From Planctomycetales bacterium (GTDB taxonomy: Bacteria; Planctomycetota; Planctomycetia; Planctomycetales; Planctomycetaceae), in the NCBI GenBank assembly GCA_028285345.1, contig JANQPT010000044.1, positions 62,001-126,000 on the forward strand: a DNA stretch of 64,000 nucleotides, given 5' to 3'. Shown piece by piece: positions 31,833-39,685 of this stretch (its first letter is position 1; every line of letters starts with the position of its first letter). The position numbers were made by a program, and so were the translations under genes. A model generated the notes under the pieces. The model was not told the origin of the DNA. It ran no database searches and saw only the letters and a program-made list of their open reading frames with translations.

Positions 31833-32951
31833 TTACCACCGGTTGTGAATCGTCTCCGCCTCGCCGCCGCTGGGCGTGGCGGTTGCTTTGAGCAGGTCGA
31901 GGTCCACGTCCTCATTGATGAATTGCACGCTTCCGTCCGCGCGCAAGAAGAAGGCCCCCCCTTTGAACGGGCCGCCGAAACCGTCGCGTGAGCGATTGAT
32001 TCCCAGCGCGACGTCACGGAAGTTGAGCGGGTCGCCCCAGGCGCGGAAGTTGGCGTTCACTTCGCCGATCAAAAACGTATTCGACGTGCCGTCTTTGATA
32101 TCCTTCACAGACAATGCGCCGTGGGGGCCCATGACGTAGAAGTTAGCCGCGTAGTGTGACAATCCTCTTTTCTGGCTGTCGAATGTAAGCGGCTCGTCAT
32201 ACATATGTTGGTACTTATGAATGCCAGGATTGTGCAGCCCAATGAGGTGGTGTTGAAACGGCTGTAAATTACGAGGGTCGTCCCAGGGAAGGTTCTGATG
32301 GATCTGTCGATACAATGAGTCACGATCAGGGTTTGCAGACAAATCCCCGTAGGGCAGTAACTTAGTGACCCAACTATGAAGCGGTCGTCCTGTCTCATCG
32401 AAGGTGGCGCCGCTGGGGAAAGACTTGTGCTGGTCGTGATAAGCATCTGCCGCGATCCCGATATATTTCAAGTTGTTGCGGGCATGGGTGCGTACTGCGT
32501 TACGCCGGCCTTCACCTCCTAAAAATTGCGATTTGGCGACAAAAAGTTGCACGGTGTGATACACAACGCCGTTGCCAATGATTGCCACGCTAGTCAACAA
32601 CAGCAACAGCGCCGTCCAGTAAAACGGCCGCATCCAGCGGCGCAGCTTCCTGTCGGATGTGGTTTCGGTCGGAAAACCGTAGCGAAGCGCAATTAGAGGC
32701 AGACGCAGGCAGAAGACCGTCAGCAAAGCGATCGCTACGGCAGCCGTCACCGTTTGCCAGGTGAAAAACGGATTTTCGTGGACGACAATCAGCGCATCTC
32801 TCAGACCCACCAGCCAGCCAACTAGAAACACAAAGCCAACTTCCAGCTGATATTGCCAATCTTTGGGCCACAGAAACATCGCCATGACGATCACAAAGTC
32901 GATTGCCAGAGCAATGAGGAGGTGCTTTCTTTTCAGTGTATCATCGCTCAT
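31833..32951 (-). CDS. Multi-TM DUF1559-like protein, paralogue 6
   Basis: About 372 residues. Four hydrophobic segments at about 10-28, 37-56, 65-85 and 112-135, then a periplasmic DUF1559-like domain from THARNNLKYIGIAADAYH, with HSWVTKLLPY, DGTSNTFLIGEVN and the ending GGPFKGGAFFLRADGSVQFI. Normal DUF1559 proteins put the NNLKQIG motif directly after one pilin-like helix; here it follows a four-helix module. The prepilin-processing motif H-x9-DG has Phe instead of His. No RRGFTL leader is seen. ATG at 32951 or GTG at 32954 starts it. It is the last gene of the run. Confidence 0.82.
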   Translation of the reverse strand: MSDDTLKRKHLLIALAIDFVIVMAMFLWPKDWQYQLEVGFVFLVGWLVGLRDALIVVHENPFFTWQTVTAAVAIALLTVFCLRLPLIALRYGFPTETTSDRKLRRWMRPFYWTALLLLLTSVAIIGNGVVYHTVQLFVAKSQFLGGEGRRNAVRTHARNNLKYIGIAADAYHDQHKSFPSGATFDETGRPLHSWVTKLLPYGDLSANPDRDSLYRQIHQNLPWDDPRNLQPFQHHLIGLHNPGIHKYQHMYDEPLTFDSQKRGLSHYAANFYVMGPHGALSVKDIKDGTSNTFLIGEVNANFRAWGDPLNFRDVALGINRSRDGFGGPFKGGAFFLRADGSVQFINEDVDLDLLKATATPSGGEAETIHNRW

Positions 32952-32989
32952 CACAAGATACCTTAGTAAGAAATCTCAGGATGACGTCC

Positions 32990-34057
32990 TCAATCAATGA
33001 TCCCGCCGGGAATCGTATCCGCCTCGCCGCCGGCGGGTGTGGCGGTTGCTTTGAGTAGGTCAATATCGACGTCTTCGCTGATGAATTGCGCACTGCCGTC
33101 GGCCCGCAGGAAATAGGCTCCTCCTTGGTACGGGCTGCCGAAGCCGTGTGGAGATTTGTTGATGCCCAGCCGGACGTCGCGAAAGCTGATTGGATCGCCC
33201 CACGGGCGGAACTGCGCGTTCACATCCCCCACCATCAACGTGTTTGAAGTGCCGTCTGAAATGTCGTCGATTCGGAGCGGCCGCTTTGGTCCCATGACCA
33301 ACACATTGGCTGCGTAATGTGAGAGCGCGTATCCTTGCGAGTCAAAATCGACAGGTTCGTCCGGAGAATAGACTGCGGAGTTCTGAATGTTCGGCAGAGA
33401 TTGCTCGAAAACTTGCTTGTGGAGGGGGTCATTCCACGCCAGGTCGAGCCGGATTGACTCTGCGAGTTCGCGGTCTAGTGGGCCGTCCATATAGGGCAGC
33501 ATCCGCGTCACCCAACTGTGCAGCGGTCGTCCGGCATTGTCGAACGTCGCACCTGCTGGAAAAGCTCCCTCGCGGTCGTGGTGATTGTGCAGCCCAATCC
33601 CCATGATCTTGAGGTTTCCACGAGAGTGTGTGGTCGAATAGAGCAGGGGCGCCTTTGATGTCAGCAGCCAGACTGTTTGATGGACGACGCCGATCATCGC
33701 TGTTCCGGCGCAAAACATCAGCACGACACTCCACACGGTTGCGTTCGTCCAGGATCCCTTCCACTGCCGCACAGTGGCGCGCTGGCCGGAGCGCGCACAA
33801 AACCACCGGCAAAACCAGTGCAACCCGATCGCCAACAACAGTACTGTCACGATTGCTGTCGCGACGCCGATCCAATCGAAACTCATTTGATTGATGACGC
33901 GGCCAATGAATATCAGCCATCCGAACAGCAATAAAAACAGTGTGTCGAAGGGAAAGAAAAGACGTGCGGTGGGCGACAAACTGCCGAGGACACAGGGCAA
34001 CATCACGCACAGTAACAGCACGAGCGAGAGAGTTTTTGTGGCAGATTCTCGTTTCAC
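32990..34057 (-). CDS. Multi-TM DUF1559-like protein, paralogue 5
   Basis: 355 residues from a GTG start. Hydrophobic segments at about 8-27, 38-56, 63-84 and 106-130, the last with the conserved LMFCAGTAMIGVVHQTVWLL also seen in its neighbours. The DUF1559-like part starts at THSRGNLKIMGIGLHNHHD and ends GSPYQGGAYFLRADGSAQFI, so Tyr stands in for the motif His. The C-terminal GGEADTIPGGIID is almost the same as in paralogues 2-4. No pilin-like leader is present. 38 bp separate it from the next gene. Confidence 0.82.
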   Translation of the reverse strand: MKRESATKTLSLVLLLCVMLPCVLGSLSPTARLFFPFDTLFLLLFGWLIFIGRVINQMSFDWIGVATAIVTVLLLAIGLHWFCRWFCARSGQRATVRQWKGSWTNATVWSVVLMFCAGTAMIGVVHQTVWLLTSKAPLLYSTTHSRGNLKIMGIGLHNHHDREGAFPAGATFDNAGRPLHSWVTRMLPYMDGPLDRELAESIRLDLAWNDPLHKQVFEQSLPNIQNSAVYSPDEPVDFDSQGYALSHYAANVLVMGPKRPLRIDDISDGTSNTLMVGDVNAQFRPWGDPISFRDVRLGINKSPHGFGSPYQGGAYFLRADGSAQFISEDVDIDLLKATATPAGGEADTIPGGIID

Positions 34058-34152
34058 TGCAACCGTTCCCGTTCGTTGAGAGGCTTCATCGGTTCAATCG
34101 TGGTGCGTTTGCACACGGGAAATGTGAACAATGATTTCAATTCTCAGATAAC

Positions 34153-35220
34153 TCAATCAATGATCCCGGCGGGGATCGTCTCCGCCTCGCCGCCGTCGGG
34201 TGTTGCGGTTGCTTTGAGCAGATCGGGGTCGACGTTCTCGTTGATGAACTGCACGCTGCCGTCGGCCCGCAGGAAGATTGCACCACCTTTAAACGGGCTG
34301 CCGAACCCGTAGGGCGACTTGTTGATCCCCAGCGCGACATCACGGAAGTTGAACGGATCGCCCCACGGGCGGAATTTGGAGTTTACTTCACCCGCCAAGA
34401 ACGTATTGTACGTGCCGTCGGTGATGTCCGTGACTTGCAGCGGGGGCCCTGGTCCCACCACGAGGACGTTCGCGGCGTAATGTGCCAGCGCGTACTTGTC
34501 TTTATTGAATAGGATCCATTCATCGCGAACGGAGACGCCGGGGTTGACCAGTGCTGAAATCGATTGTTGAAACGGCTTGGCGTTGCGGGGATCGTCCCAG
34601 GGGATGTCATATTGAATCTGCTCAGACAGGGCGGTCTGCTTATTCTCCTCCCACCAGTAGGGCAGAGATTGTGTCACCCAGCTATGCAGCGGGCGTCCGG
34701 CGGGATCAAATGTGGCGCCCGCCGGGAAGGATGTGAAAGCGTCGTGATAGTTGTGCAGCGCAATCCCGACCTGTTTGAGGTTATTTCGGGAGTGGTTTAG
34801 GTAGTAGGGTTCTCTCCCGCCGACAAACATTGGCGTTTTCGACGTGAACAGCCAGACAATCTGATGCACGACCCCGATGCCGGCCATTCCGGCACAGAAC
34901 ATGAGCAGGATGCCCCAGACGAGGCCGCTTGACCACGCACGCTTCCATTGCCGTTTGCCGCTCTGACTGTCTGACTTCCGGTACAGCCAAATGCACATTC
35001 TATGCAGACCCACCGCGAACAAAACGAGCGCTATCAACGCCGTCGCAACGGCTGCGATGTCGACGGTGATCTCGGGTACTACGCGCAACGGATAGTGAGC
35101 CCATCCTGCGAAAAATGCGACGAAGGCATCTATCAACCCCACGGGAATACAGCCGGCGCAGGACGCACCGATGACCACGCCGATCATCAGGCCGAGCACG
35201 ACCGCCACAACACGCCTCAC
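34153..35220 (-). CDS. Multi-TM DUF1559-like protein, paralogue 4
   Basis: 355 residues from GTG, with a GGAGGCGTCACC ribosome site just before. Four hydrophobic segments in the first 130 residues (RVVAVVLGLMIGVVIG, FVAFFAGWAHYPLRV, VATALIALVLFAVGLHRM, GILLMFCAGMAGIGVVHQ). The domain motif HSRNNLKQVGIALHNYHDAF is the closest of the six to classical DUF1559. It ends GSPFKGGAIFLRADGSVQFI with Phe for His. The 95-bp gap to paralogue 5 is the largest in the run. Function unknown; the extracytoplasmic domain is inferred from topology. Confidence 0.83.
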   Translation of the reverse strand: MRRVVAVVLGLMIGVVIGASCAGCIPVGLIDAFVAFFAGWAHYPLRVVPEITVDIAAVATALIALVLFAVGLHRMCIWLYRKSDSQSGKRQWKRAWSSGLVWGILLMFCAGMAGIGVVHQIVWLFTSKTPMFVGGREPYYLNHSRNNLKQVGIALHNYHDAFTSFPAGATFDPAGRPLHSWVTQSLPYWWEENKQTALSEQIQYDIPWDDPRNAKPFQQSISALVNPGVSVRDEWILFNKDKYALAHYAANVLVVGPGPPLQVTDITDGTYNTFLAGEVNSKFRPWGDPFNFRDVALGINKSPYGFGSPFKGGAIFLRADGSVQFINENVDPDLLKATATPDGGEAETIPAGIID

Positions 35221-35263
35221 GGTGACGCCTCCGCTTCAGCAGCAAAATGTTGTTTCGAAAACC

Positions 35264-36331
35264 TCAATCCACGAGCCCGCCGGGAATCGTCTCCGCCTCG
35301 CCGCCGGCGGGTGTGGCGGGTGCTTTGAGCAGATCAATATCGACGTCTTCGCTGATGAATTGCGCACTGCCGTCGACCCGCAGGAGATAGGCTCCTCCCT
35401 GAAACGGGCTGCCAAAACCGTCGGGGGAATGATTGATCCCCAGCGCTAGGTCACGGAAGTTGAAGGGATCGCCCCAAGGGCGGAAGTTGGCGTTCACTTC
35501 GCCCGCCATGAACGTATTCGACGTGCCGTCGGTGATGTCCTTGATGCGCAGCGGACCGCGAGGTCCGATCACGAGGATGTTGGCGGCATAATGTGACAGG
35601 GCGTATTGATTCGCGTCGAAGTCCGTCGGTTCGTCGTAGGCAAAGGGGCCGCCGACAATGCCGGGATTGATGAGCATCATGAACTGCTGCTGCAACGGCT
35701 GGGCATTGCGGGGATCGTCCCAGGGGACGTCATGTTGAATTTGGTCGGATAGCTGAGGGCGATCATTGGGTTGCCAGTAGGGCAAAGTTTGCGTCACCCA
35801 GCTGTGCAGCGGTCGTCCGGTTAAATCAAACGTACCTCCCGCCGGGAACGAGTTGAACGCAGCATGATAGTCATGCATTGCGATCCCGATTTGCTTGAGA
35901 TTGCTGCGAGAGTGGTGTCGGTGGTAAGGTTCTCTCCCGCCGACAAATACCGGAGTTTTCGATGAGAACAACCAATTAAATTGATGCACGACTGCGATAC
36001 TAGCGGTCCCGGCGCAGAACATCAGCACGATTCCCGAGACGATGCCGTTCGACCACGCGAGTTTCCATCGCCGCTCTTCGTTCTGAACGCCGGTATTCCG
36101 GTATAGCCAACCGCAGAATTTGTGTAGTCCAATCCAAAATAATGACAGCGCAACAACGGCGGAGAGGATAGACAGCCAGTCGACGGTCATTTCGTTTGCG
36201 ACTCGTGAGCCGAAATACAGCCAACCAAAGAACACGGTGACAAACGTATCGAACGAGGCGAAAATTCCCAGTACTAGAACGATCACCGTGAAAACGATGG
36301 ATAGCTCTTTAAGTGTGAATCCTCGCCTCAT
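35264..36331 (-). CDS. Multi-TM DUF1559-like protein, paralogue 3, with prepilin-like leader
   Basis: 355 residues. The N-terminus MRRGFTLKELSIVFTV keeps the prepilin recognition pattern RRG/FTLxE, with Glu at +5, as in normal DUF1559 proteins. Yet more transmembrane segments follow (about 30-47, 52-70 and 95-117, the last with VLMFCAGTASIAVVHQ) before the periplasmic motif HSRSNLKQIGIAMHDYH. The end reads GSPFQGGAYLLRVDGSAQFI, with Phe at the His position. This gene links the array to pilin-like ancestors. Whether the leader is cut by PilD-type peptidase is unknown. Confidence 0.85.
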   Translation of the reverse strand: MRRGFTLKELSIVFTVIVLVLGIFASFDTFVTVFFGWLYFGSRVANEMTVDWLSILSAVVALSLFWIGLHKFCGWLYRNTGVQNEERRWKLAWSNGIVSGIVLMFCAGTASIAVVHQFNWLFSSKTPVFVGGREPYHRHHSRSNLKQIGIAMHDYHAAFNSFPAGGTFDLTGRPLHSWVTQTLPYWQPNDRPQLSDQIQHDVPWDDPRNAQPLQQQFMMLINPGIVGGPFAYDEPTDFDANQYALSHYAANILVIGPRGPLRIKDITDGTSNTFMAGEVNANFRPWGDPFNFRDLALGINHSPDGFGSPFQGGAYLLRVDGSAQFISEDVDIDLLKAPATPAGGEAETIPGGLVD

Positions 36332-36375
36332 GGCAATGCCTCAGTTTCAGAAGCAACATGTATTTTCAAAGGCCT

Positions 36376-37455
36376 TCAATCAATAATCCCGCCGGGAATC
36401 GTATCCGCCTCGCCGCCGTCCGGTGTTGCGGTTGCTTTGAGCAGGTCGGGGTCGATGTTTTCGCTAACAAAGTGCACGCTGCCGTCGACGCGCAGGAAAA
36501 AGGCGCCTCCTTGGAACGGGCTGCCGAAGCCGGCGGGCGAGTGGTTGATGCCGAGCGTGACGTCGCGCAGATTCAGCGGATCGCCCCACGCGCGGAATTG
36601 GGAATTCACTTCACCGGTCAGGAGCGTGTTCGAGGTGCCATCGGTGATATCTTTGATGGCAATCCTCCGGCCAACTCCCAATACCGCAATGTTCGCGGCG
36701 TAGTGCGCCAGGGCACGATTCTCCGCGTCGAATTCAACAGAATCTTCATGGTAGTAGCTTTGCTTGAGAACACCGGGATTGAGCACCACGTTGAGGGGCT
36801 CGGCCAACGGCGGCTGGTTGCGGGGATGGCTCCAAGGGAGGTCGTGCTGGATCTGCCCGTGTAGTTCTTGAATTTTGATTTCGCTGCTCGAATCCCAATA
36901 GGGCAACGACTGGGTGATCCAACTGTGCAGCGGCCGACCGGCAGGATCCAGCGTCGCGCCGGCGGGGAACGACGCGAATTCGTCGTGATAGTTGTGGGCG
37001 GCGATACCGAACTGTTTCATGTTGTTGCGAGAATGGGTTCTCCACACAACTTCTCTTTGCGCATCGAGCCATGGAAACTTCGACGTGAACATCCAAACCA
37101 ATTGATGGACGACGCCAATACTGGCGGTCCCGGCGCAGAACATCAGCTCGATGCCCCACACAAGTCCGCTGGACCACGAAAGCTTCCATTGCCGTTCTTG
37201 ATTCGAATTTCCTGTTTGCCGGTAGAGCCACAGGCAAAACTTGTGCAGACCGAGCGAGAATAGAATTAGTGCCAACAACGCGGTCACCGCGGACGTGATG
37301 TCGACTGTGGTCTCGGGGACGACCCGCAGCAAGTAAAACGCCCACCCGGCGGCCATTGTGACGACGAAGTCCAGCGGAAATGCGCAGCCGAGACACGCTC
37401 CGCCGACACCGATGGCAGTCATTACGATCAAGAGCACTTTGACTTCGCGCTTCAC
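36376..37455 (-). CDS. Multi-TM DUF1559-like protein, paralogue 2
   Basis: 359 residues when started at GTG 37455, which overlaps the stop of the gene before it as GTGA and has GGAGGCGTCGCC in front; an in-frame ATG at 37470 is less likely. Four hydrophobic segments (VKVLLIVMTAIGVGGA, FVVTMAAGWAFYLLRVV, VTALLALILFSLGLHKF, GIELMFCAGTASIGVVHQLVW). The periplasmic part starts THSRNNMKQFGIAAHNYHDEF and ends GSPFQGGAFFLRVDGSVHFV, with Phe for His. The 3' gap to paralogue 3 is 44 bp. Confidence 0.83.
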   Translation of the reverse strand: MKREVKVLLIVMTAIGVGGACLGCAFPLDFVVTMAAGWAFYLLRVVPETTVDITSAVTALLALILFSLGLHKFCLWLYRQTGNSNQERQWKLSWSSGLVWGIELMFCAGTASIGVVHQLVWMFTSKFPWLDAQREVVWRTHSRNNMKQFGIAAHNYHDEFASFPAGATLDPAGRPLHSWITQSLPYWDSSSEIKIQELHGQIQHDLPWSHPRNQPPLAEPLNVVLNPGVLKQSYYHEDSVEFDAENRALAHYAANIAVLGVGRRIAIKDITDGTSNTLLTGEVNSQFRAWGDPLNLRDVTLGINHSPAGFGSPFQGGAFFLRVDGSVHFVSENIDPDLLKATATPDGGEADTIPGGIID

Positions 37456-38531
37456 GGCGACGCCTCCCATCCGGAATACTCACGGACTGGTTTGACGAAT
37501 TCTCCGGCGTCAGGCGTGGCCATCGCTCGGAGAATCGCGGGATCGACATCTTTGCTGATAAACTTCACATGTCCGCCGACGAATAGCAAATGCGCGCCCT
37601 CCGGCGCCGGGCTGCCGAATCCTGCCGGAGACTGGTTGATGCCGCGTGCGGGGTCGCGGGAATTCTGCGGGTCGCCCCATGGGCGGAATTCTGCATTCAC
37701 TTCTCCAGCCATCAGCGTCTGTGGCGTTCCGTCGGTGATTTCGCGGACTCGCCAAGCCCGATTGCCGCCGAAGAGATGCCGATTTCCGGCATAGTGCGCC
37801 AGCGCACGGTTCCGTCGGTCAAATTCGACCGGTTCCTCAGATCGATTTGTATTGTAGAGGATTCCCGAGTTTTGCATGATTCTTAGCGGCTGCTGAAACG
37901 GCTTCTCGTTGACGGGATCGTCCCAAGGTGCGTCCATCGTTATCTCGCGAGAAACCATAAAGTCCTCAGAGACCCATGCGTCGAAGAACGGCAGCAGCAG
38001 TGTCACCCAACTGTGCAGCGGTTTTCCCGCCGAATCAAACGAGACACCTGACGGAAAGGCGTCGACATCGTCGTGGTGGTTGTGAACGGCAATTCCGATC
38101 TGTTTGAGATTGTTTCGCGAATATATGCCCCAAACGTTTCCGTCGCCCCGAAAGTGCCAGATGATTTGCTTTCCGATGCCGGTCGCGGCAATACAGCCGC
38201 TGACAATCAAAATGGCACCGCCTACGATCCTAAACGTCCAGCGACCTCGCCACGGCTGCCTGCGCCCCGTTTCCTTCGGAATGAACTCGTACAACCATCC
38301 GCAAAACTTGTGAACTCCGAACGCGAACAGAATGAGTGCCAGCAGGGCGGCGATGATCGAGCGAGGATCGACGGTCATCTCGGAAATCGTGCGCGCTGTG
38401 TAGGAGACCCAGCCGGTCACCAGTGTAGCGCAAACCATGACGGGTGAGTCGAAACCCAACACTGTGGCAAGGAGAACGAAGAGGAGCAGGAGAATTGTGC
38501 ATACCTCGATTGAAGTGAGCCCAGTTCTCAC
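37452..38531 (-). CDS. Multi-TM DUF1559-like protein, paralogue 1 (most diverged)
   Basis: 359 residues from GTG at 38531, overlapping the previous stop as GTGA. The N-terminus MRTGLTSIEVCTILLLLF keeps a degenerate prepilin pattern (G/LTSIE). Four hydrophobic segments, then YSRNNLKQIGIAVHNHHDDV and LHSWVTLLLPFF. Its final motif is the most altered: GSPAPEGAHLLFVGGHVKFI, with Ala for the motif His and GG for DG. The C-terminus ends EASP instead of IPGGIID, because its last codons double as the ribosome site of the next gene. Confidence 0.83.
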   Translation of the reverse strand: MRTGLTSIEVCTILLLLFVLLATVLGFDSPVMVCATLVTGWVSYTARTISEMTVDPRSIIAALLALILFAFGVHKFCGWLYEFIPKETGRRQPWRGRWTFRIVGGAILIVSGCIAATGIGKQIIWHFRGDGNVWGIYSRNNLKQIGIAVHNHHDDVDAFPSGVSFDSAGKPLHSWVTLLLPFFDAWVSEDFMVSREITMDAPWDDPVNEKPFQQPLRIMQNSGILYNTNRSEEPVEFDRRNRALAHYAGNRHLFGGNRAWRVREITDGTPQTLMAGEVNAEFRPWGDPQNSRDPARGINQSPAGFGSPAPEGAHLLFVGGHVKFISKDVDPAILRAMATPDAGEFVKPVREYSGWEASP

Positions 38532-39232
38532 GGCGATGCCTCCGCATCAAGCGCCTTGCGGATCTCCTCGTGGCTCATTCGCCGCACTGCGCCGCTGGCC
38601 AACAGCACGTATTGGTCGTCGTCGTAGATGGCAGGTTCCAGGGCGAGGATTTTTTCGCCGTCGCCAGTCGTCAGGCCCGACTTGTAGATGTAGCGCATGC
38701 TGAGCTGAGCGGGGAGTTCCGAAACGAATGCGTCGATTTCCTCCGCCTGTTCCTCGGTCGGATAGCGGCCGTCGTTTGCGGCGGCGAAGCTGAGCAATTC
38801 TAATCCGAGCCGCTCGATATTTGTGCGGCGGGCCTCGCGGTAGTGCGGATCATCCGGCTCGACTGTTTCTTCGAGTTGTTTGAGCCGGTAGGTCGCCCCC
38901 TGCCGCTCCCACGCGCCGGGCGTCATTAGTTCGCGGGCGCCGGATATCATGGTGAGCACGATGACAAACAGCAATCCCCACAGAATCACCACGCCGAGCG
39001 CCTTGCCGAAGGAGAGTCGGGGGAGCTTGGTGAAATCCTTGGCCAGCGAATTCCAGATCGCCTGGATCCCAACCGTGGAGAGCAATAATACCAGCAGGAA
39101 GAACGAAATTGTCTGTAGCCGCATGCGGGCGACTTCGTGCAGCGTGATCGAGGGCATTCCCGCCTGGGCAACTTGCGGGACGAGCCAACACGAGCAGGCA
39201 GCGATGCAGGCGGCAAGAACCGGCGTGCGCAT
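38528..39232 (-). CDS. Membrane protein with pseudopilin-like C-terminal domain
   Basis: 234 residues. A signal peptide or first helix (about 1-24), then two transmembrane helices (about 38-58 and 76-96). The C-terminal part contains LGLELLSFAAANDGRYPTEE, which recalls the major-pseudopilin (GspG-type) segment LxxYxxDNGRYPT, followed by a beta-rich ending with LLASGAVRRMSHEE. It is the first gene of a seven-gene run; its stop overlaps the next GTG start. No exact family is recognised. A strong promoter lies 42 bp upstream. A shared role with the DUF1559-like paralogues is suggested by the coupling. Confidence 0.75.
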   Translation of the reverse strand: MRTPVLAACIAACSCWLVPQVAQAGMPSITLHEVARMRLQTISFFLLVLLLSTVGIQAIWNSLAKDFTKLPRLSFGKALGVVILWGLLFVIVLTMISGARELMTPGAWERQGATYRLKQLEETVEPDDPHYREARRTNIERLGLELLSFAAANDGRYPTEEQAEEIDAFVSELPAQLSMRYIYKSGLTTGDGEKILALEPAIYDDDQYVLLASGAVRRMSHEEIRKALDAEASP

Positions 39233-39273
39233 GAGTCCGACTCCTGTGATGTGAAGAGAGAAGTGCTGAGTCT

Positions 39274-39302
39274 ATTATCGAGGCCGCGTCTCGGTTTGGC
39301 AA
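39274..39302 (-). promoter_or_regulatory. Candidate promoter of the seven-gene membrane-protein run
   Basis: Minus-strand -35 TTGCCA (39297-39302) and -10 GATAAT (39274-39279), each five of six to the sigma-70 consensus, separated by exactly 17 bp. The -10 lies about 40 bp before the ATG at 39232. Confidence 0.65.
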
Positions 39303-39381
39303 TCACGTTTTGAGATATCGCGCCGGCGTGGATGCGGGAGGGCGCGTTCGCCGGAATGTGCGCGTCAACAACGACGCTCCC

Positions 39382-39539
39382 GGGTGGCCGCGATTGCAAC
39401 GCAATCGGGGCAGGCTCAGCCTGCAAGAGGCCGCAATTTCAGCGTCAAAACGTCTTGCGATTGCGCCAGACAGGGAACGGTGAAATTGCGGCCTCGTGTG
39501 CCTTCGGCACCCCGATTGCTGCGCAATCGCGGCCACCCA
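39382..39539. repeat. Inverted REP pair (RAYT-type family) upstream of the algI-like gene
   Basis: Left arm 39382-39439 begins GGGTGGCCGCGATTGC and ends GGCCGCAATTT; right arm 39482-39539 begins GAAATTGCGGCC and ends GCGGCCACCCA. The spacer is 42 bp, like the pair at 1431-1582, and the spacer just before the right arm (GGGAACGGT) resembles that of the RAYT unit. This is a second gene-less derivative. Confidence 0.83.
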
Positions 39540-39609
39540 AGAAGGTGTTCACCGTTGGGCGCATTCCGAGGAATGCACCCGTTGCGTGAGTGAGCCTGTT
39601 GTATTGGGA

Positions 39610-39638
39610 TTGACCGTGAAAACGGCTTCGGCTAAGAC
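39610..39638 (+). promoter_or_regulatory. Candidate promoter of the algI-like gene
   Basis: TTGACC (39610-39615), 17 bp, then TAAGAC (39633-39638). It lies 47 bp before the ATG of the MBOAT gene. Only the -35 is strong. Confidence 0.4.
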
Positions 39639-39685
39639 GCGCCACCGTTGCTCCTGCTGTTACACGTCTCGCACAGTCTGGACAG

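Noticed and set aside
31833..39232. Type II secretion or type IV pilus operon
   Set aside because: Despite pilin-like traces there is no ATPase, PilC-type platform, secretin or prepilin peptidase gene in or around the run.
39382..39539. Possible CRISPR-like repeat pair
   Set aside because: The two copies are inverted, not direct, and there are only two; they belong to the REP family next to RAYT.
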